From: Bacteroidota bacterium
GTDB taxonomy: Bacteria; Bacteroidota; Bacteroidia; Sphingobacteriales; Sphingobacteriaceae
Direction: 5' to 3'
DNA length: 52,858 nt
NCBI GenBank assembly: GCA_013289045.1
Contig: JABDAU010000018.1
Span: forward strand, 1 to 52,858
The notes beneath the pieces are model-generated. The model searched no databases. It saw only the letters and a program-made list of their open reading frames with translations, and was not told the origin of the DNA. The translations under genes and the position numbers were made by a program. Within the stretch, counting starts at the first letter, position 1, and every line of letters begins with the position of its first letter. Of this stretch, positions 23,685 through 32,940 are shown piece after piece.

Positions 23685-24398
23685 TTATTTATGATCTACG
23701 GGACATTTACGTTCGGAGTGCAGCGTTTGCCTGCCTTGTGCATCCGGATAAAATTGAGGCGCTTCCCGGCGGTCATATTTCGCATAATCACGAATCACGC
23801 GCACACTCCGCTGCCGTAAGGATGCCGCTTTTTCAGGCTTTAACGGGATCCATGCGCGGCCGCGTTCCTTATCTTTCCACGAAAGTAATACCGCCATTTT
23901 ACCGGGATTATAAATGCTGGCGAAGACATCATAAGCTGCTATCTGATCCATAAGATCGTTGATACCTATTGCTGCTAAAATATCCTGCGGTGACCCCAGT
24001 TCCAGGCCTTCTACAGGAATAATTTCAGTTAAGGTTACAAGCGTTGTTTTTCCGATCTCGGTTTCATCAAACCGCTGTTCTTTTATCGGCGCTTCCTTTG
24101 GCGGGTTCGTATCCCCCGTGACATCGCCGACGCGCAGGTGATAATCATCCAGCACACCGCCCCGGCCTTTTTCCTGAACGAGGTGGTGTTCGCCTGTAGC
24201 GCGCCAGCGAACCACGGATTTTTCATCACGCCAGGTGGAATGGGAGAGTATCCAACCGGGACGAAGCTTGCTTTCAAAACGTTCATTGTCTACAAAACCT
24301 TCCACTTCCTGTAGCAAAGGTTTTAGTTCTTTAGCCAGGTCCAGATAATGGTTGAACTGGTCTTTTTGCGGAAAAACTTCAAATATGACAGAAAACAT
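23685..24398 (-). CDS. antibiotic-biosynthesis-monooxygenase-like (ABM) protein
   Basis: 237 residues. The N-terminal 95 residues show the ABM dimeric alpha/beta-barrel pattern (FSVIFEVFPQKDQFNHYLDLAKEL, LSHSTWRDEKSVVRWRATGEHH). A second ABM-like repeat may follow (TLVTLTEIIPVEG, YDVFASIYNPGKMAVLLSWKDKERGRAW), so this could be a duplicated-domain form. It is the last gene of a unit with the MFS pump and the SDR, 38 nt downstream of the pump gene. ABM proteins often modify quinone-like or polyketide substrates. Confidence 0.75.
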   Translation of the reverse strand: MFSVIFEVFPQKDQFNHYLDLAKELKPLLQEVEGFVDNERFESKLRPGWILSHSTWRDEKSVVRWRATGEHHLVQEKGRGGVLDDYHLRVGDVTGDTNPPKEAPIKEQRFDETEIGKTTLVTLTEIIPVEGLELGSPQDILAAIGINDLMDQIAAYDVFASIYNPGKMAVLLSWKDKERGRAWIPLKPEKAASLRQRSVRVIRDYAKYDRREAPQFYPDAQGRQTLHSERKCPVDHK

Positions 24399-24436
24399 AA
24401 GACTAATATTTAGTTAGAAACCATGGTATTTAATGT

Positions 24437-26044
24437 TCAAATGGGATGCCGACAATCGATCAGCTTACGATGGGGTTCATACCTGCTTTTATCCGCTGCA
24501 GATTTAACAGCAGGTGCCGTATCTTCTGAACGAACGTAGTGCCATGTCAATACACAGGCGATCAGGGAAACACCGGCGGCCAGCAGGGCTGCCAGTCCAA
24601 AACCGGCACTATAGGCGTGCATCGCGGCCTGGTGCACCTGGTCTCTTATCGCTGGGGGCACGCCCTTTAGCATCCCGGGTATATCCCCCGAGGTTACCTT
24701 TTTGGCTGCTGAAGCCAGCGGATCGCCTTTTAGCCCGGATGGAATTGCAAGCTCCGCGAATTTTGATTTAGCCGTATCGGAAAGGACCGCGCCAAGCGCA
24801 GCCACACCCACAAGGATGCCAATAAAGCGTGTGGTGCTGGCAAGGCCTGAAGCCATGCCTGCCCGTTCCGGGGGAACGGCGCCTTGTAAAACTTTTACAG
24901 TCTCGCCGTTTAAAATTCCGGCGCCGGTTCCTGCTACCAGCATGCTTACGGTGAAGTAGCCAAAGCCTAGTCCGCTTTTTGCAACCAGCCAGAAAAGCAG
25001 GTTACCCAGCAGGGTTACAGCAAGCCCGGCGGTCAGCATGGTCCGTCCGCTGAATTTTGCGCCAAGCTTACCAGTCAGCCGTGGTGCAAGCACCATCGGA
25101 AGGGCAAAGGGCAGCATGGAAAGCCCTGCTTTCGCGGGTTCAAAGCCGTAGGCATTCTGCAGGAATAAAGGCAGGTAGAAAACCATTACCTGGGCAGTAG
25201 CGCCATAACCCGTCATGGCATAGACCGAACCGAGAAAGGTTGAATTTTGAAATAGCTTGAGATCGACCATCGGACGTATCTGTCTTTTCTCCACGATGAT
25301 AAAGGCGATCACAAAAATCACCGCGCCGGCGAAGCGGGTCAATATGGTAGTGCTGGTCCACCCGGCATCATTACCGTCGATGAGCGCCCATACTATCAGG
25401 AATAAACCCGGTGTGAAGGTCACTATGCCTAAAAAATCAAATTTACGGGCACCCGGATCGCTGGATTCTTTGATGACGCGAAAAGTGGCGAAGATCAGAA
25501 TTATACACAAGGGAACATTTACCAGGAATACCCAGCGCCAGCCGAAATAGTGGGTGATAAATCCGCCAAGTATAGGTCCTGCTGTGAGCGCTACACCCAG
25601 GCACGCACCCCAAACAGCGAATGCACGGGTTCTCTCTGCGCCTTCAAAGGTATTGGTAATGATGGCCAGTGCAGCAGTGAGTAGCATCGCACCGCCAACG
25701 CCCTGTACCGCCCTTGAAATGTTCAGGATAGCGGAACTTGGCGCAAGGCCGCAACAAGCAGAGGCGATCCCGAAAATAAACAGGCCGATGACCATAGATT
25801 TTTTACGGCCCTTAATATCAGCGAAGGCGCCGGCTGCCAGTAATAAGGCTGCGTAGGCAAGGAGATAGGCACTAATTACCCACTCGATCTCGGCAAAGTT
25901 GGCATGCAGGCTTTGGCCGATGGCCGGTAAGGATACCGCCACGATATTGGAATCAAGCATGATCAGGGACGAGACCAGGGAGGTAGTCATCAATATCCAG
26001 AATTTAGTTTTTTTGCCCTCCGCCTTTTTTGATTCGTTTTCCAT
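24437..26044 (-). CDS. MFS drug exporter, DHA2 (14-helix) type
   Basis: 535 residues from Met at 26044 (MENESKK), 10 nt after the SDR stop; the frame is open upstream into the SDR gene, but that is not used. The sequence has 14 predicted membrane helices. LLAYAALLLAAGAFADIKGRKKSM is MFS motif A, and WRWVFLVNVPLCI is typical of the EmrB/QacA family. It is a proton-driven exporter for drugs or toxic metabolites. The neighbouring SDR and ABM enzymes suggest a modify-and-export unit for a quinone or antibiotic-like compound. Confidence 0.9.
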   Translation of the reverse strand: MENESKKAEGKKTKFWILMTTSLVSSLIMLDSNIVAVSLPAIGQSLHANFAEIEWVISAYLLAYAALLLAAGAFADIKGRKKSMVIGLFIFGIASACCGLAPSSAILNISRAVQGVGGAMLLTAALAIITNTFEGAERTRAFAVWGACLGVALTAGPILGGFITHYFGWRWVFLVNVPLCIILIFATFRVIKESSDPGARKFDFLGIVTFTPGLFLIVWALIDGNDAGWTSTTILTRFAGAVIFVIAFIIVEKRQIRPMVDLKLFQNSTFLGSVYAMTGYGATAQVMVFYLPLFLQNAYGFEPAKAGLSMLPFALPMVLAPRLTGKLGAKFSGRTMLTAGLAVTLLGNLLFWLVAKSGLGFGYFTVSMLVAGTGAGILNGETVKVLQGAVPPERAGMASGLASTTRFIGILVGVAALGAVLSDTAKSKFAELAIPSGLKGDPLASAAKKVTSGDIPGMLKGVPPAIRDQVHQAAMHAYSAGFGLAALLAAGVSLIACVLTWHYVRSEDTAPAVKSAADKSRYEPHRKLIDCRHPI

Positions 26045-26054
26045 ATTCCTGATT

Positions 26055-26897
26055 TTAAATGATAACTCCGTACGTTTCGTGCCAGGCTTCGGAAGCCAGC
26101 TTCCGCACTTCAGCGAACTGTACTTCGGCCCTTTCAAGTTCCGGATTCAGACAAAAGCGTGCCGGTCGCTTTCCTGCCGGCATATTTACCAGTTCTGAGA
26201 TCAGCGCGGCAACAGCTTGAACATGCTGCCTGGCATTTTTATTTTTCTCAGAAAGTTCAGCTTCCAGCTTAATTTTTCCCGGCGGCATGTCCTGCCCCTT
26301 TTGCTCTTCGAATGCAGCTACCCCGTCTTTCTGCAGCTCGGGGGGATAATATCCGGTCCAGAGGCTTACACTTTCAATTCCATAACGCTTTACCTCCCTG
26401 AGGATTCCTTCGGTCAGGATTTCCAGTCCCGCTTTAGCTATAGCTAAAGCGGTTACAAGAGGTATAGCCAAATAATTAATTCCGGTATTTACGTTGATCA
26501 GGAGTCCCCCTTTGTTTTTACGCATCGTGGGGAGTATTGCTTGAAAGATGCGGAGCGCGCCGCAAACATTAGAATTATAGACATCCTGGTAATATTCAAC
26601 TCCCCATGTCTCCGGCAGTTCAAGTCTTACCGGCGTTTCATTGTTGATCAGAACGTCTACGTGACCATAGCGCCTGAGAATAGAAGAAAAGCCTGACTTT
26701 ACCGACTCATCGTTCTTTACATCCACCTCTACCAGCTCGACATTATCGGTTAGCTGCAATTCTCTCGCAGCAGCCATGTTATTTTCATTGATGGGATCCA
26801 TTATAGCAACAACCCCATGTCCTTCATCGGCCAGTGTGTGAATGATCGCCCTGCCATAAGCTGATGCTGCGCCGGTAACTATTATTGTCTTTGACAT
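26055..26897 (-). CDS. short-chain dehydrogenase/reductase
   Basis: 280 residues. Cofactor loop TGAASAYGRAI (variant of TGxxxGxG with Tyr before the last Gly) and DVLINNETP (NNAG-like). In the active-site segment NVNTGINYLAIPLVTALAIAKAGLE the expected YxxxK is replaced by TxxxxxAK-like residues, so the catalytic Tyr is not obvious; this may be a divergent SDR that binds rather than turns over. It heads the SDR-MFS-ABM unit. Confidence 0.8.
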   Translation of the reverse strand: MSKTIIVTGAASAYGRAIIHTLADEGHGVVAIMDPINENNMAAARELQLTDNVELVEVDVKNDESVKSGFSSILRRYGHVDVLINNETPVRLELPETWGVEYYQDVYNSNVCGALRIFQAILPTMRKNKGGLLINVNTGINYLAIPLVTALAIAKAGLEILTEGILREVKRYGIESVSLWTGYYPPELQKDGVAAFEEQKGQDMPPGKIKLEAELSEKNKNARQHVQAVAALISELVNMPAGKRPARFCLNPELERAEVQFAEVRKLASEAWHETYGVII

Positions 26898-26947
26898 AGC
26901 TTTTTTCTGAATTCACCTGTCTAACTGCCTGACGGCAGACTGCTGTT

Positions 26948-27514
26948 TTACTCGTGCACTTCCCGGATCACCGCGTTATATTCGTCCTGGTAGGCTTTGT
27001 CGATCGGTATGGGGAAAATATGATCAAGGTAATTAGCCATAGTTTTCATGGCTACCCCAACCAAAATTTCGAGGATGACCGACTCTTCGTATCCCGCTTC
27101 GATAAAGGCTGTACGTACGTGGTCGGAAATAACCCCGCGGTTATTAACCAGCTCTTTAACCAGTGTAACCAGTGCGTTAATCCTGGGATCCTGTACGGTT
27201 TCATTATAAAGCACCTGCCGGATAATATCGCCTCCGGTATGCATCTGCTGTAGCCCGGCCGTATAACCTGCGGTGCAATAAGGGCATTGGTTGGCGACAG
27301 AAGCGCTCAGGAAGATCAGTTCCCGTTCCTTCGCTGTCAGTGATGTTCTTTCCCACTGGTGATTGAGTGCCATATAGCCATTTAGCAGTTCCGGGGAATT
27401 AGCCAGAGTTCCATACAGATTAGGTATGTTCCCAAGCCTTTGCTGTACTTCCTCCAGTGAATGCCTTGATCCTTCGGGAGCAGAGGCGATGGTATGAACT
27501 TTAAGAGTTGTCAT
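26948..27514 (-). CDS. carboxymuconolactone decarboxylase/AhpD-like protein
   Basis: 188 residues from Met at 27514 (MTTLKVHTIA). The AhpD-fold motif NQCPYCTAGYTAG holds the redox CxxC followed by a downstream Ala-Gly segment instead of the common His. AhpD-type proteins act as thiol peroxidase partners. The start overlaps the end of the peroxiredoxin-like gene (whose restored frame ends at 27501), so the two were translationally coupled and probably served peroxide reduction together. Confidence 0.85.
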   Translation of the reverse strand: MTTLKVHTIASAPEGSRHSLEEVQQRLGNIPNLYGTLANSPELLNGYMALNHQWERTSLTAKERELIFLSASVANQCPYCTAGYTAGLQQMHTGGDIIRQVLYNETVQDPRINALVTLVKELVNNRGVISDHVRTAFIEAGYEESVILEILVGVAMKTMANYLDHIFPIPIDKAYQDEYNAVIREVHE

Positions 27515-28192
27515 GCTGTTGTTTTTGATATTGCCTGATAACACCTACTATAAACGCGGGCTCGGCGCGCTGCCTGTAATCGGATTCCACAAAGGCATAA
27601 ATGACTGTACCTTCCGGGCTGATGATATAAGTAGCAGGAACAGGAAATTCCTGAATGTTATCCTCATAATAGCCGAGTACGCCTTCCTTTTGGTAAAAAT
27701 CCTTAATCTCCTTATTCAGGTGATTAACTCCCCATATAACTTAGCGACGCGGTTTTGCTCGTCTGTCAGTACTTCAAATTCCAGATCGTGCTTTTCTTTG
27801 GTAGTAAGGCTTGCATCCGGTTTTTCCGGTGTAATGGCGATCAGCTCGGCGCCGGCTTCAAGGAACTGTGGCAGGAACCGCTGCATATAGGCCAGTGCAA
27901 GGTTGCAGTATGGGCACCATCCGCCACGGTACCAGGTGATGATCACCGGCCCCTTTTTGATCATTTCACTAAGGGTCACTTTTCTGCCTGTTGCGTTGCA
28001 CAACGTGAAATCAGGGGCGGCTTCACCCATTTTCAGAGAACGGGACTTAACTGCAGCGTAGTCCATTCCGTCTATAAAATTGGTTAAAATGGCTGCACTT
28101 TCAGCACCGTTTTCTTTACGAAACTTCTCTTCAGCCTGCTTCAGTTCTTTGGCGAGCGGCCCTTCATGCCCGTTGTTGAGCTCTTCATTCAT
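27501..28192 (-). pseudogene. peroxiredoxin-like (AhpC/TSA) gene with one frameshift
   Basis: The first frame (28192 to 27716) ends prematurely after VAKLYGELIT. The next frame continues with KEIKDFYQKEGVLGYYEDN, FPVPATYIISPEG, and YAFVESDYRQRAEP. These match the C-terminal half of the intact paralogue at 40167-40832 in order. The two frames join if one G is added to the run TATGGGGAG near 27722. The span 27501-28192 is 692 nt, one short of a multiple of three. The catalytic WCPYC-type motif (WYRGGWCPYCNLAL) is intact. A true mutation or a base lost in the read are both possible. Confidence 0.8.
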
Positions 28193-28243
28193 AATGGCAC
28201 ATGGTTATTTTAAACAAAAATCCACCAATGCCCTCCGCCTTAC

Positions 28244-28259
28244 AAGGACATATATCTCT
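28244..28259 (-). promoter_or_regulatory. Crp-like activator site upstream of the peroxiredoxin-like/AhpD unit
   Basis: On the minus strand AGAGATATATGTCCTT, then 21 nt, then GATTTTTG (28222-28215) as -7. The start codon is at 28192. Consensus right half is perfect; left half AGAGA instead of TGTGA. Confidence 0.65.
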
Positions 28260-28279
28260 TTTTTTTCTGAATTACAGGC

Positions 28280-29187
28280 CTAAGAATTTGTAGGAATTAC
28301 CGGGATAGCAAGGCTCCTCCACAGGTAATGTACAAGATAGCTTTCCCAGCCGGGAAAGCTGCCGAAAACAGCAGCTATGGCTGGTTCATTTTTGCGGCTA
28401 TCGATCAAATGATGATTTTCCAAAGCCTTCAGAAGTCCAACATCGCCATGCGGAACGCCGGTAGTATCATTTAATGATTTCATGACGACGTAATTGGCGG
28501 TCCAACGGCCAACACCCTTAAGAGCAGTTAATGTGGCGATCTTTTCTTCCGTTGGCAAATTCCAAAGGGATTCCTTACTCAACACGCCGCCCCTGAAGGC
28601 TGCGGCGGCATTGATTACATATGCGGCCTTTTGCCTGGAAAACTGCATCTCCCTCAATTCATCCGATGTAACGGCAGCAAGAGTATCAGGCTCCGGAAAT
28701 GCATGAATTAGTCCCCCGCCAAATGCAACGGCCGTTCCATATTTTTCTACCATTGCCCGCTTCAGCTTAAAGGCAAAGGTTAAATTGATCTGCTGACCGA
28801 TAATACTCCAGACCAGCGCTTCGAAGACATCCGGAATGTTCATGACCCGCAGCCCTTTAAATTCCTCGGCCATATAATCCAGTACAGGATGAACGCTTAA
28901 TTGCCGGTAAAAGGGGATATGTCCCGGTTCAGATCAAACCATTCCCAGACATAGCGCAAAATCGTTGCCTTATCATTACCATCAGGATCCGATTCACCGG
29001 TATCAATGACCAGGCTGCCTTCGTTTTCCGTCACCGTAAGCACTACAACCTTGCCGCCCGCAACGATGGCCCGGCTCACCTGTTTATCCTGAACGATATG
29101 CAGGCAATCGTCATAATTGCGGTTAAGAAACCATAGACATTCGGTAAAAGAAAAATCCGGAAGTTTGGGAAGAAAAAGCTGAGACAT
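28280..29187 (-). pseudogene. alkA: AlkA-type DNA-3-methyladenine glycosylase, split by a frameshift
   Basis: Two frames give one AlkA-like protein. The first (from Met at 29187, two nt after the Lpd stop) reads LPDFSFTECLWFLNRN and WEWFDLNRDISPF, then stops at 28897. The second gives FKGLRVMNIPDVFEALVWSIIGQQINL, the helix-hairpin-helix LKGVGRWTANYVV and the catalytic Asp in PHGDVGL. Adding one T to CCTTTTACC near 28903 restores PFYRQLSVHPVLDYMAEE and joins them. The total of 908 nt is one short of 303 codons. The enzyme removes alkylated purines. Confidence 0.82.
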
Positions 29188-29189
29188 GA

Positions 29190-30596
29190 TTAAATATTGA
29201 TGGCTCCGCAGCCGCAGGATTCCAAAAATGCATCTTTTAGAACTTCGGAGTACGTAGGGTGTGGATAGCAAATTTTTCCCATTTCTGTATCACCGATCTC
29301 GAATTCCATTGCGATAACTGCCTGCTGGATCAGGTCGGCACTGCGCGCGCCGATAATATGCATTCCAAGGATTTCGCCATCCCTGTCACTGGCCAGGACC
29401 TTTACAAAGCCATCGAGATCGTCGGCCGCCCTGGCTCTGCCGCTGGCCAGGAAGGGAAATTTGCCTTTACGGTAGGCGATGTTCTTTTCCTTCAGCTGCT
29501 CTTCCGTATAGCCTACCGAGGAAACCTCGGGCCAGGTATAGACCACTGAAGGGATGGTATGGTAGTTTAAGTGCGGGTTTCCGCCCTTAATGCTTTCCAC
29601 CACAAACGTGGCCTCTTCCTCAGCCTTGTGTGCCAGCATAACACCCGCAACAACGTCTCCTATCGCAAATATATTTACTTCTGCAGTGCGAAGCCGTTCG
29701 TCGGTTTTAATGCGGCCACGTTCATCCAGTCCGATTTTGGTATTTTCCAGCCCGAGGCCGGTCGTATAGGGCTTACGCCCAACAGCTACAAGACACAAGT
29801 CTGCGCTGATAGTTTGCGGGACTCCTGCCGCATCCAGATAGGTCACCTCAGCTTGGACCCCCTTATTTGCGGTGGATTGCACACGGCAGCTCAGCCTTGA
29901 TTCAATATTCAATTTATTGAGAACTTTCTGCAGCTCGCGGCCCAGCTCCCTGTCCATAGTGGGAATCAGGATGTCGGCATATTCTATAATGGTTACCTTG
30001 GTTCCTATACGCGCGTAGACAGATGCCATCTCTACGCCAATTATGCCGCCCCCGATGATTACTATGCTTTGCGGCTGTTCTTTTAGGGACAACGCTTCGG
30101 TTGAGGTAATGATGCGCTGCTTATCAATTTCGACGCCCGGGATAGTAGCCGGCTTGGAACCGGTCGCAATTATAAAATAAGTCGCAGTAACTGTTTTTTC
30201 GCTGCCATCAGACGCGGTAATCTTTACCTGGTTACAGTTGAGAAAAGATCCGGTGCCGAACAGCGTGGTGATCTTATTTTTTCGCATCAGGTAGCTTACG
30301 CCGTCGGAGTTGGATTTTACCACCCCGGCTTTGCGCTCAATAAAGCGGCTAAAGTCCAGGTTGAGGTTCTCCACGCTAATCCCCATCTTACCGACCTTGT
30401 GCTGTATATCATGGTAATGCTCCGAGGCGTCGAGCAGCGCTTTTGCCGGAATGCAGCCGACAACAGTACAGGTGCCACCTAAAATATTATACCGTTCAAC
30501 AATGGCTACCTTAAAACCGAGCTGCGCCGCTCTGATGGCAGCAACATAACCGCCCGGACCTGAGCCAATAACAACGATATCAAAATCAGTCTGCAT
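29190..30596 (-). CDS. lpdA: dihydrolipoyl dehydrogenase
   Basis: 468 residues, full length. FAD motif GSGPGGYVAA at the N-terminus, redox disulfide GGTCTVVGCIP (CxxxxC; canonical GGTCLNVGC), NAD motif IIGGGIIGVE, ATG motif IFAIGDV and C-terminal PHPTYSEVLKDA with the His/Glu pair. It reoxidises dihydrolipoamide. No 2-oxoacid dehydrogenase E1 or E2 genes lie nearby, so it may serve a lipoamide-dependent peroxide or disulfide reduction here, as neighbours suggest (AhpD-like, peroxiredoxin-like). It sits 2 nt before the AlkA start, so the two are one transcript. Confidence 0.93.
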   Translation of the reverse strand: MQTDFDIVVIGSGPGGYVAAIRAAQLGFKVAIVERYNILGGTCTVVGCIPAKALLDASEHYHDIQHKVGKMGISVENLNLDFSRFIERKAGVVKSNSDGVSYLMRKNKITTLFGTGSFLNCNQVKITASDGSEKTVTATYFIIATGSKPATIPGVEIDKQRIITSTEALSLKEQPQSIVIIGGGIIGVEMASVYARIGTKVTIIEYADILIPTMDRELGRELQKVLNKLNIESRLSCRVQSTANKGVQAEVTYLDAAGVPQTISADLCLVAVGRKPYTTGLGLENTKIGLDERGRIKTDERLRTAEVNIFAIGDVVAGVMLAHKAEEEATFVVESIKGGNPHLNYHTIPSVVYTWPEVSSVGYTEEQLKEKNIAYRKGKFPFLASGRARAADDLDGFVKVLASDRDGEILGMHIIGARSADLIQQAVIAMEFEIGDTEMGKICYPHPTYSEVLKDAFLESCGCGAINI

Positions 30597-30639
30597 AGTT
30601 TGCCTTTTTTTTAAATGAGGTAATTTTTAGTCCCATGGA

Positions 30640-31278
30640 TTATTTAGCCAAAAGGGATGTATCTGTAAATTTCGCCAATTTTGCTTTCAGCTGTGCATTT
30701 TCTTTTCTGAGCTGTTCGATAAACCCGTGCTGCGCTTCAAAATGCTCCTCGATCTCACCAAGTGTGTACCGGGGGGTAATATGCTGCTGACAGTTCCAGT
30801 CATAGGCTTTAACAGTTAAACGGTAAATTCGTTCAGGCTTGTATTTATAATCCGCCAGGGCCAGCTCTTTTACCAGATCAGGTTGGCTGTTTAGCTCCAG
30901 CACCTCGCCATCGGCGAAAAGCTTCAGGCGGGTCTGTGATGCCTGATCCAACAAGAAAAGGGCCAGGTGATCATTGGCCGCGAGATTTCCCGTGGTGATG
31001 TACTGCTTATTGCCGCTAAAGTCTAAAAATGCCAGGGTTTTATTGTCCAGCGCTTTCAAAAATCCGGGAGGGCCGCCGCGGTATTGAATATAGGGATATC
31101 CGTTTTCACTTATCGAGGCCATGTAGAAGTGATCCTGGCTTTCGATGAACTCGATTTCTGATTCGGTCATACCATCCGTGTAGCGGAAGTTTTCCATTCT
31201 CGCATAGCTGCTCCGGCTGCCATATCGTTCCTGCAGCGCCTTTACTGCGGGTGTAAATGCTAATTCAGGATAATTCAT
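30640..31278 (-). CDS. PNPOx-family split-barrel protein
   Basis: 212 residues. FIESQDHFYMASISENGYPYIQYRGGPPGFLKALDNKTLAFLDFSGNKQY is the usual pyridoxamine-5'-phosphate-oxidase-like core. The C-terminal 50 residues form a coiled-coil (EEHFEAQHGFIEQLRKENAQLKAKL). FMN binding is expected. Neighbouring genes suggest an oxidative-stress role. It lies 43 nt upstream of lpdA. Confidence 0.85.
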   Translation of the reverse strand: MNYPELAFTPAVKALQERYGSRSSYARMENFRYTDGMTESEIEFIESQDHFYMASISENGYPYIQYRGGPPGFLKALDNKTLAFLDFSGNKQYITTGNLAANDHLALFLLDQASQTRLKLFADGEVLELNSQPDLVKELALADYKYKPERIYRLTVKAYDWNCQQHITPRYTLGEIEEHFEAQHGFIEQLRKENAQLKAKLAKFTDTSLLAK

Positions 31279-31296
31279 AATTACGCTTTAATATAA

Positions 31297-31316
31297 ATGG
31301 CGCTTTGCAGCGCCAT
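31297..31316 (-). terminator. intra-operon hairpin
   Basis: ATGGCGC and GCGCCAT form a perfect 7-bp stem around TTTGCA, then TTATATT follows on the minus strand. It lies between two same-strand genes, so it may act as a partial terminator or as an RNA-stabilising stem. Confidence 0.45.
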
Positions 31317-31319
31317 CTG

Positions 31320-31733
31320 TTATAATTTCCTTTCCGATTCGGCTATGGGAAGATCATTAATACTGGCATATCGTTTAGCCATATAGCCGTCCTCGTTAAA
31401 TTCCCATAGCTCATTGCCGTAGCTCCGGTACCATTGCCCGGACTCATCGTGCCATTCGTATTCAAATCGCACGGCCATCCGGTTTCCTCTGAATCCCCAA
31501 AGCTCCTTCTTTAATTTATAGTCCAGTTCCTTCGCCCATTTCCTTTTGAGGAATTCTATTACTTGCTCCCGGCCGTTAATAAACTCTGTACGGTTTCGCC
31601 ATTCCGTATCGATGGTGTAGGCCAGTGCAATCTTTTCCGGGTCTTTAGTATTCCAGGCATCCTGTGCTGCCTGAACTTTCTGAAGGGCCGATTCCTCGTC
31701 AAAAGGAGGAACCGGAAATCTTTTATTTTCCAT
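31320..31733 (-). CDS. DUF1348 NTF2-like protein
   Basis: 137 residues. [32 protein letters not shown] and [34 protein letters not shown] are the characteristic blocks of the DUF1348 family. The molecular role of the family is unknown. It lies 15 nt after the SPW-type membrane gene on the same strand. Confidence 0.88.
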   Translation of the reverse strand: MENKRFPVPPFDEESALQKVQAAQDAWNTKDPEKIALAYTIDTEWRNRTEFINGREQVIEFLKRKWAKELDYKLKKELWGFRGNRMAVRFEYEWHDESGQWYRSYGNELWEFNEDGYMAKRYASINDLPIAESERKL

Positions 31734-31748
31734 TGTCAGGGAATTAGC

Positions 31749-32120
31749 TTAATCGTTACCTGACTGCCGGTTTTCGCTGGCAGTCACCGCGACCACCCAA
31801 TATACAACTACGGCATTAATATAATAATATGCCGCGTCAAGTCCTTCGAGTTTAAACAGGGAAGGCACCAGCATAAATGCAGTAGCTACCAGCATGTCCA
31901 AAGTCAGGTGGCCGCCAAAGGGGATCAATTTAAACAGGCCATAGCGGTAACGCGTTGCGGCGCTGACGATAATCACCGCGATGCCTGATACTACAGAGAT
32001 CCAGATGGCCATGGGGTTACTGCTGCCCAGTCCGAGTACGAATGGTGCTGCGATCAGTGCAATAGCTGCTACATAATCCACTATACCATGATTTGTTGGA
32101 GAAAGAAATCTAAAATTCAT
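31749..32120 (-). CDS. SPW-repeat-like small membrane protein
   Basis: 123 residues with four membrane helices. The opening RFLSPTNHGIVDYVAAIALIAAPFVLGL and the repeat-like second half resemble SPW-repeat proteins. Function unknown; such genes often sit in stress operons. The 94 nt upstream of the start (32121-32214) contain no gene. Confidence 0.7.
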   Translation of the reverse strand: MNFRFLSPTNHGIVDYVAAIALIAAPFVLGLGSSNPMAIWISVVSGIAVIIVSAATRYRYGLFKLIPFGGHLTLDMLVATAFMLVPSLFKLEGLDAAYYYINAVVVYWVVAVTASENRQSGND

Positions 32121-32214
32121 GTTTTGGTTTGTTTATGTGAAAAAATGATTGATTCAATTAACAGTAATGAACATCCTCCCTCCAATCCGGCCCGGAGTAG
32201 ACCCGCCGACAGCG

Positions 32215-32868
32215 CTATTCCGCCTTTGCCTTGATGTGTGCGGCTTCGAATGCCAGCAGCTTTTCTTTTATCGGCGTTCCGTAATGAAAGCCTTCGATAT
32301 TGCCATCTGAATGAACAACCCGGTGACAGCCAACGATCAGGCAAACCGGATTTGCTCCAACAGCGGTACCCACTGCCCGTGCATCCCCGGGCTGGTCACC
32401 TAACTGTCCATAGGTCGTCAGTCCTCCAAACGGAACTTTCAAGATCTTTTCCCAAACGTTAAGCTGGAACTCGGTACCCTTTAAATGCAGATGTACCGTA
32501 TTTTTAGCTTCCGGATGACCAATATGGCTCAGCGCTTCCTGGTGAAACGGGTTGTTGCCCTGTGCGAGCTTATTTTCAGGGAACTTTTCCCGAAGCTCCT
32601 TCAAAGTAAGCTCCTGCTGTTCATCGCCAAAGCCTAAAAAGCAAATTCCTTTATCAGTACCGGCAATGATGACCGCCCCTAAATCTGTGGAATAGCTATT
32701 CCAGGTGATATTCAGAGCTTTGTCCTCCGGGGTCCATTTTGCTACCTTGTAAGTGTTATTTTCAACATTTAATTTTGTATGGCTCAGGCGTTCGCGTACA
32801 CTGGGTTTACTCAGCAAACCAGCTTGATCTTTAGTTTCTGCTGTTGTGTCTAAATGATTGTTTTTCAT
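32215..32868 (-). CDS. ogt: methylated-DNA-protein cysteine methyltransferase, variant active site
   Basis: 217 residues from Met at 32868. The family C-terminal domain is clear (VWEKILKVPFGGLTTYGQLG, AVGTAVGANPVCLIV), but the active-site motif is GCHRV instead of the nearly invariant PCHRV; the acceptor Cys is kept. The downstream GxxWGxxRK is GFHYGTPIKE. The first 60 residues (VRERLSHTKLNVENN) resemble the linker that joins AraC and methyltransferase parts in Ada-type fusions, so the gene may derive from an Ada-like protein that lost its regulatory domain. Promoter TTG-20 nt-TAAATTTG at about 32920-32890. Confidence 0.8.
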   Translation of the reverse strand: MKNNHLDTTAETKDQAGLLSKPSVRERLSHTKLNVENNTYKVAKWTPEDKALNITWNSYSTDLGAVIIAGTDKGICFLGFGDEQQELTLKELREKFPENKLAQGNNPFHQEALSHIGHPEAKNTVHLHLKGTEFQLNVWEKILKVPFGGLTTYGQLGDQPGDARAVGTAVGANPVCLIVGCHRVVHSDGNIEGFHYGTPIKEKLLAFEAAHIKAKAE

Positions 32869-32889
32869 GACATTTTCTTTTTGATGATA

Positions 32890-32920
32890 CAAATTTACAG
32901 TGTCTGTAACGGTCCTTCAA
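32890..32920 (-). promoter_or_regulatory. Bacteroidota-type promoter for the MGMT unit
   Basis: TTG, 20 nt, TAAATTTG (32897-32890 on the minus strand) matches -33/-7 closely. No Crp-like site precedes it, unlike its neighbours. Confidence 0.65.
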
Positions 32921-32940
32921 CCCGGTTCTTGCTGACTTTA

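Noticed and set aside
26055..26897. Call of a classical catalytically active SDR
   Set aside because: The YxxxK motif could not be located at the expected place, so activity was not claimed.
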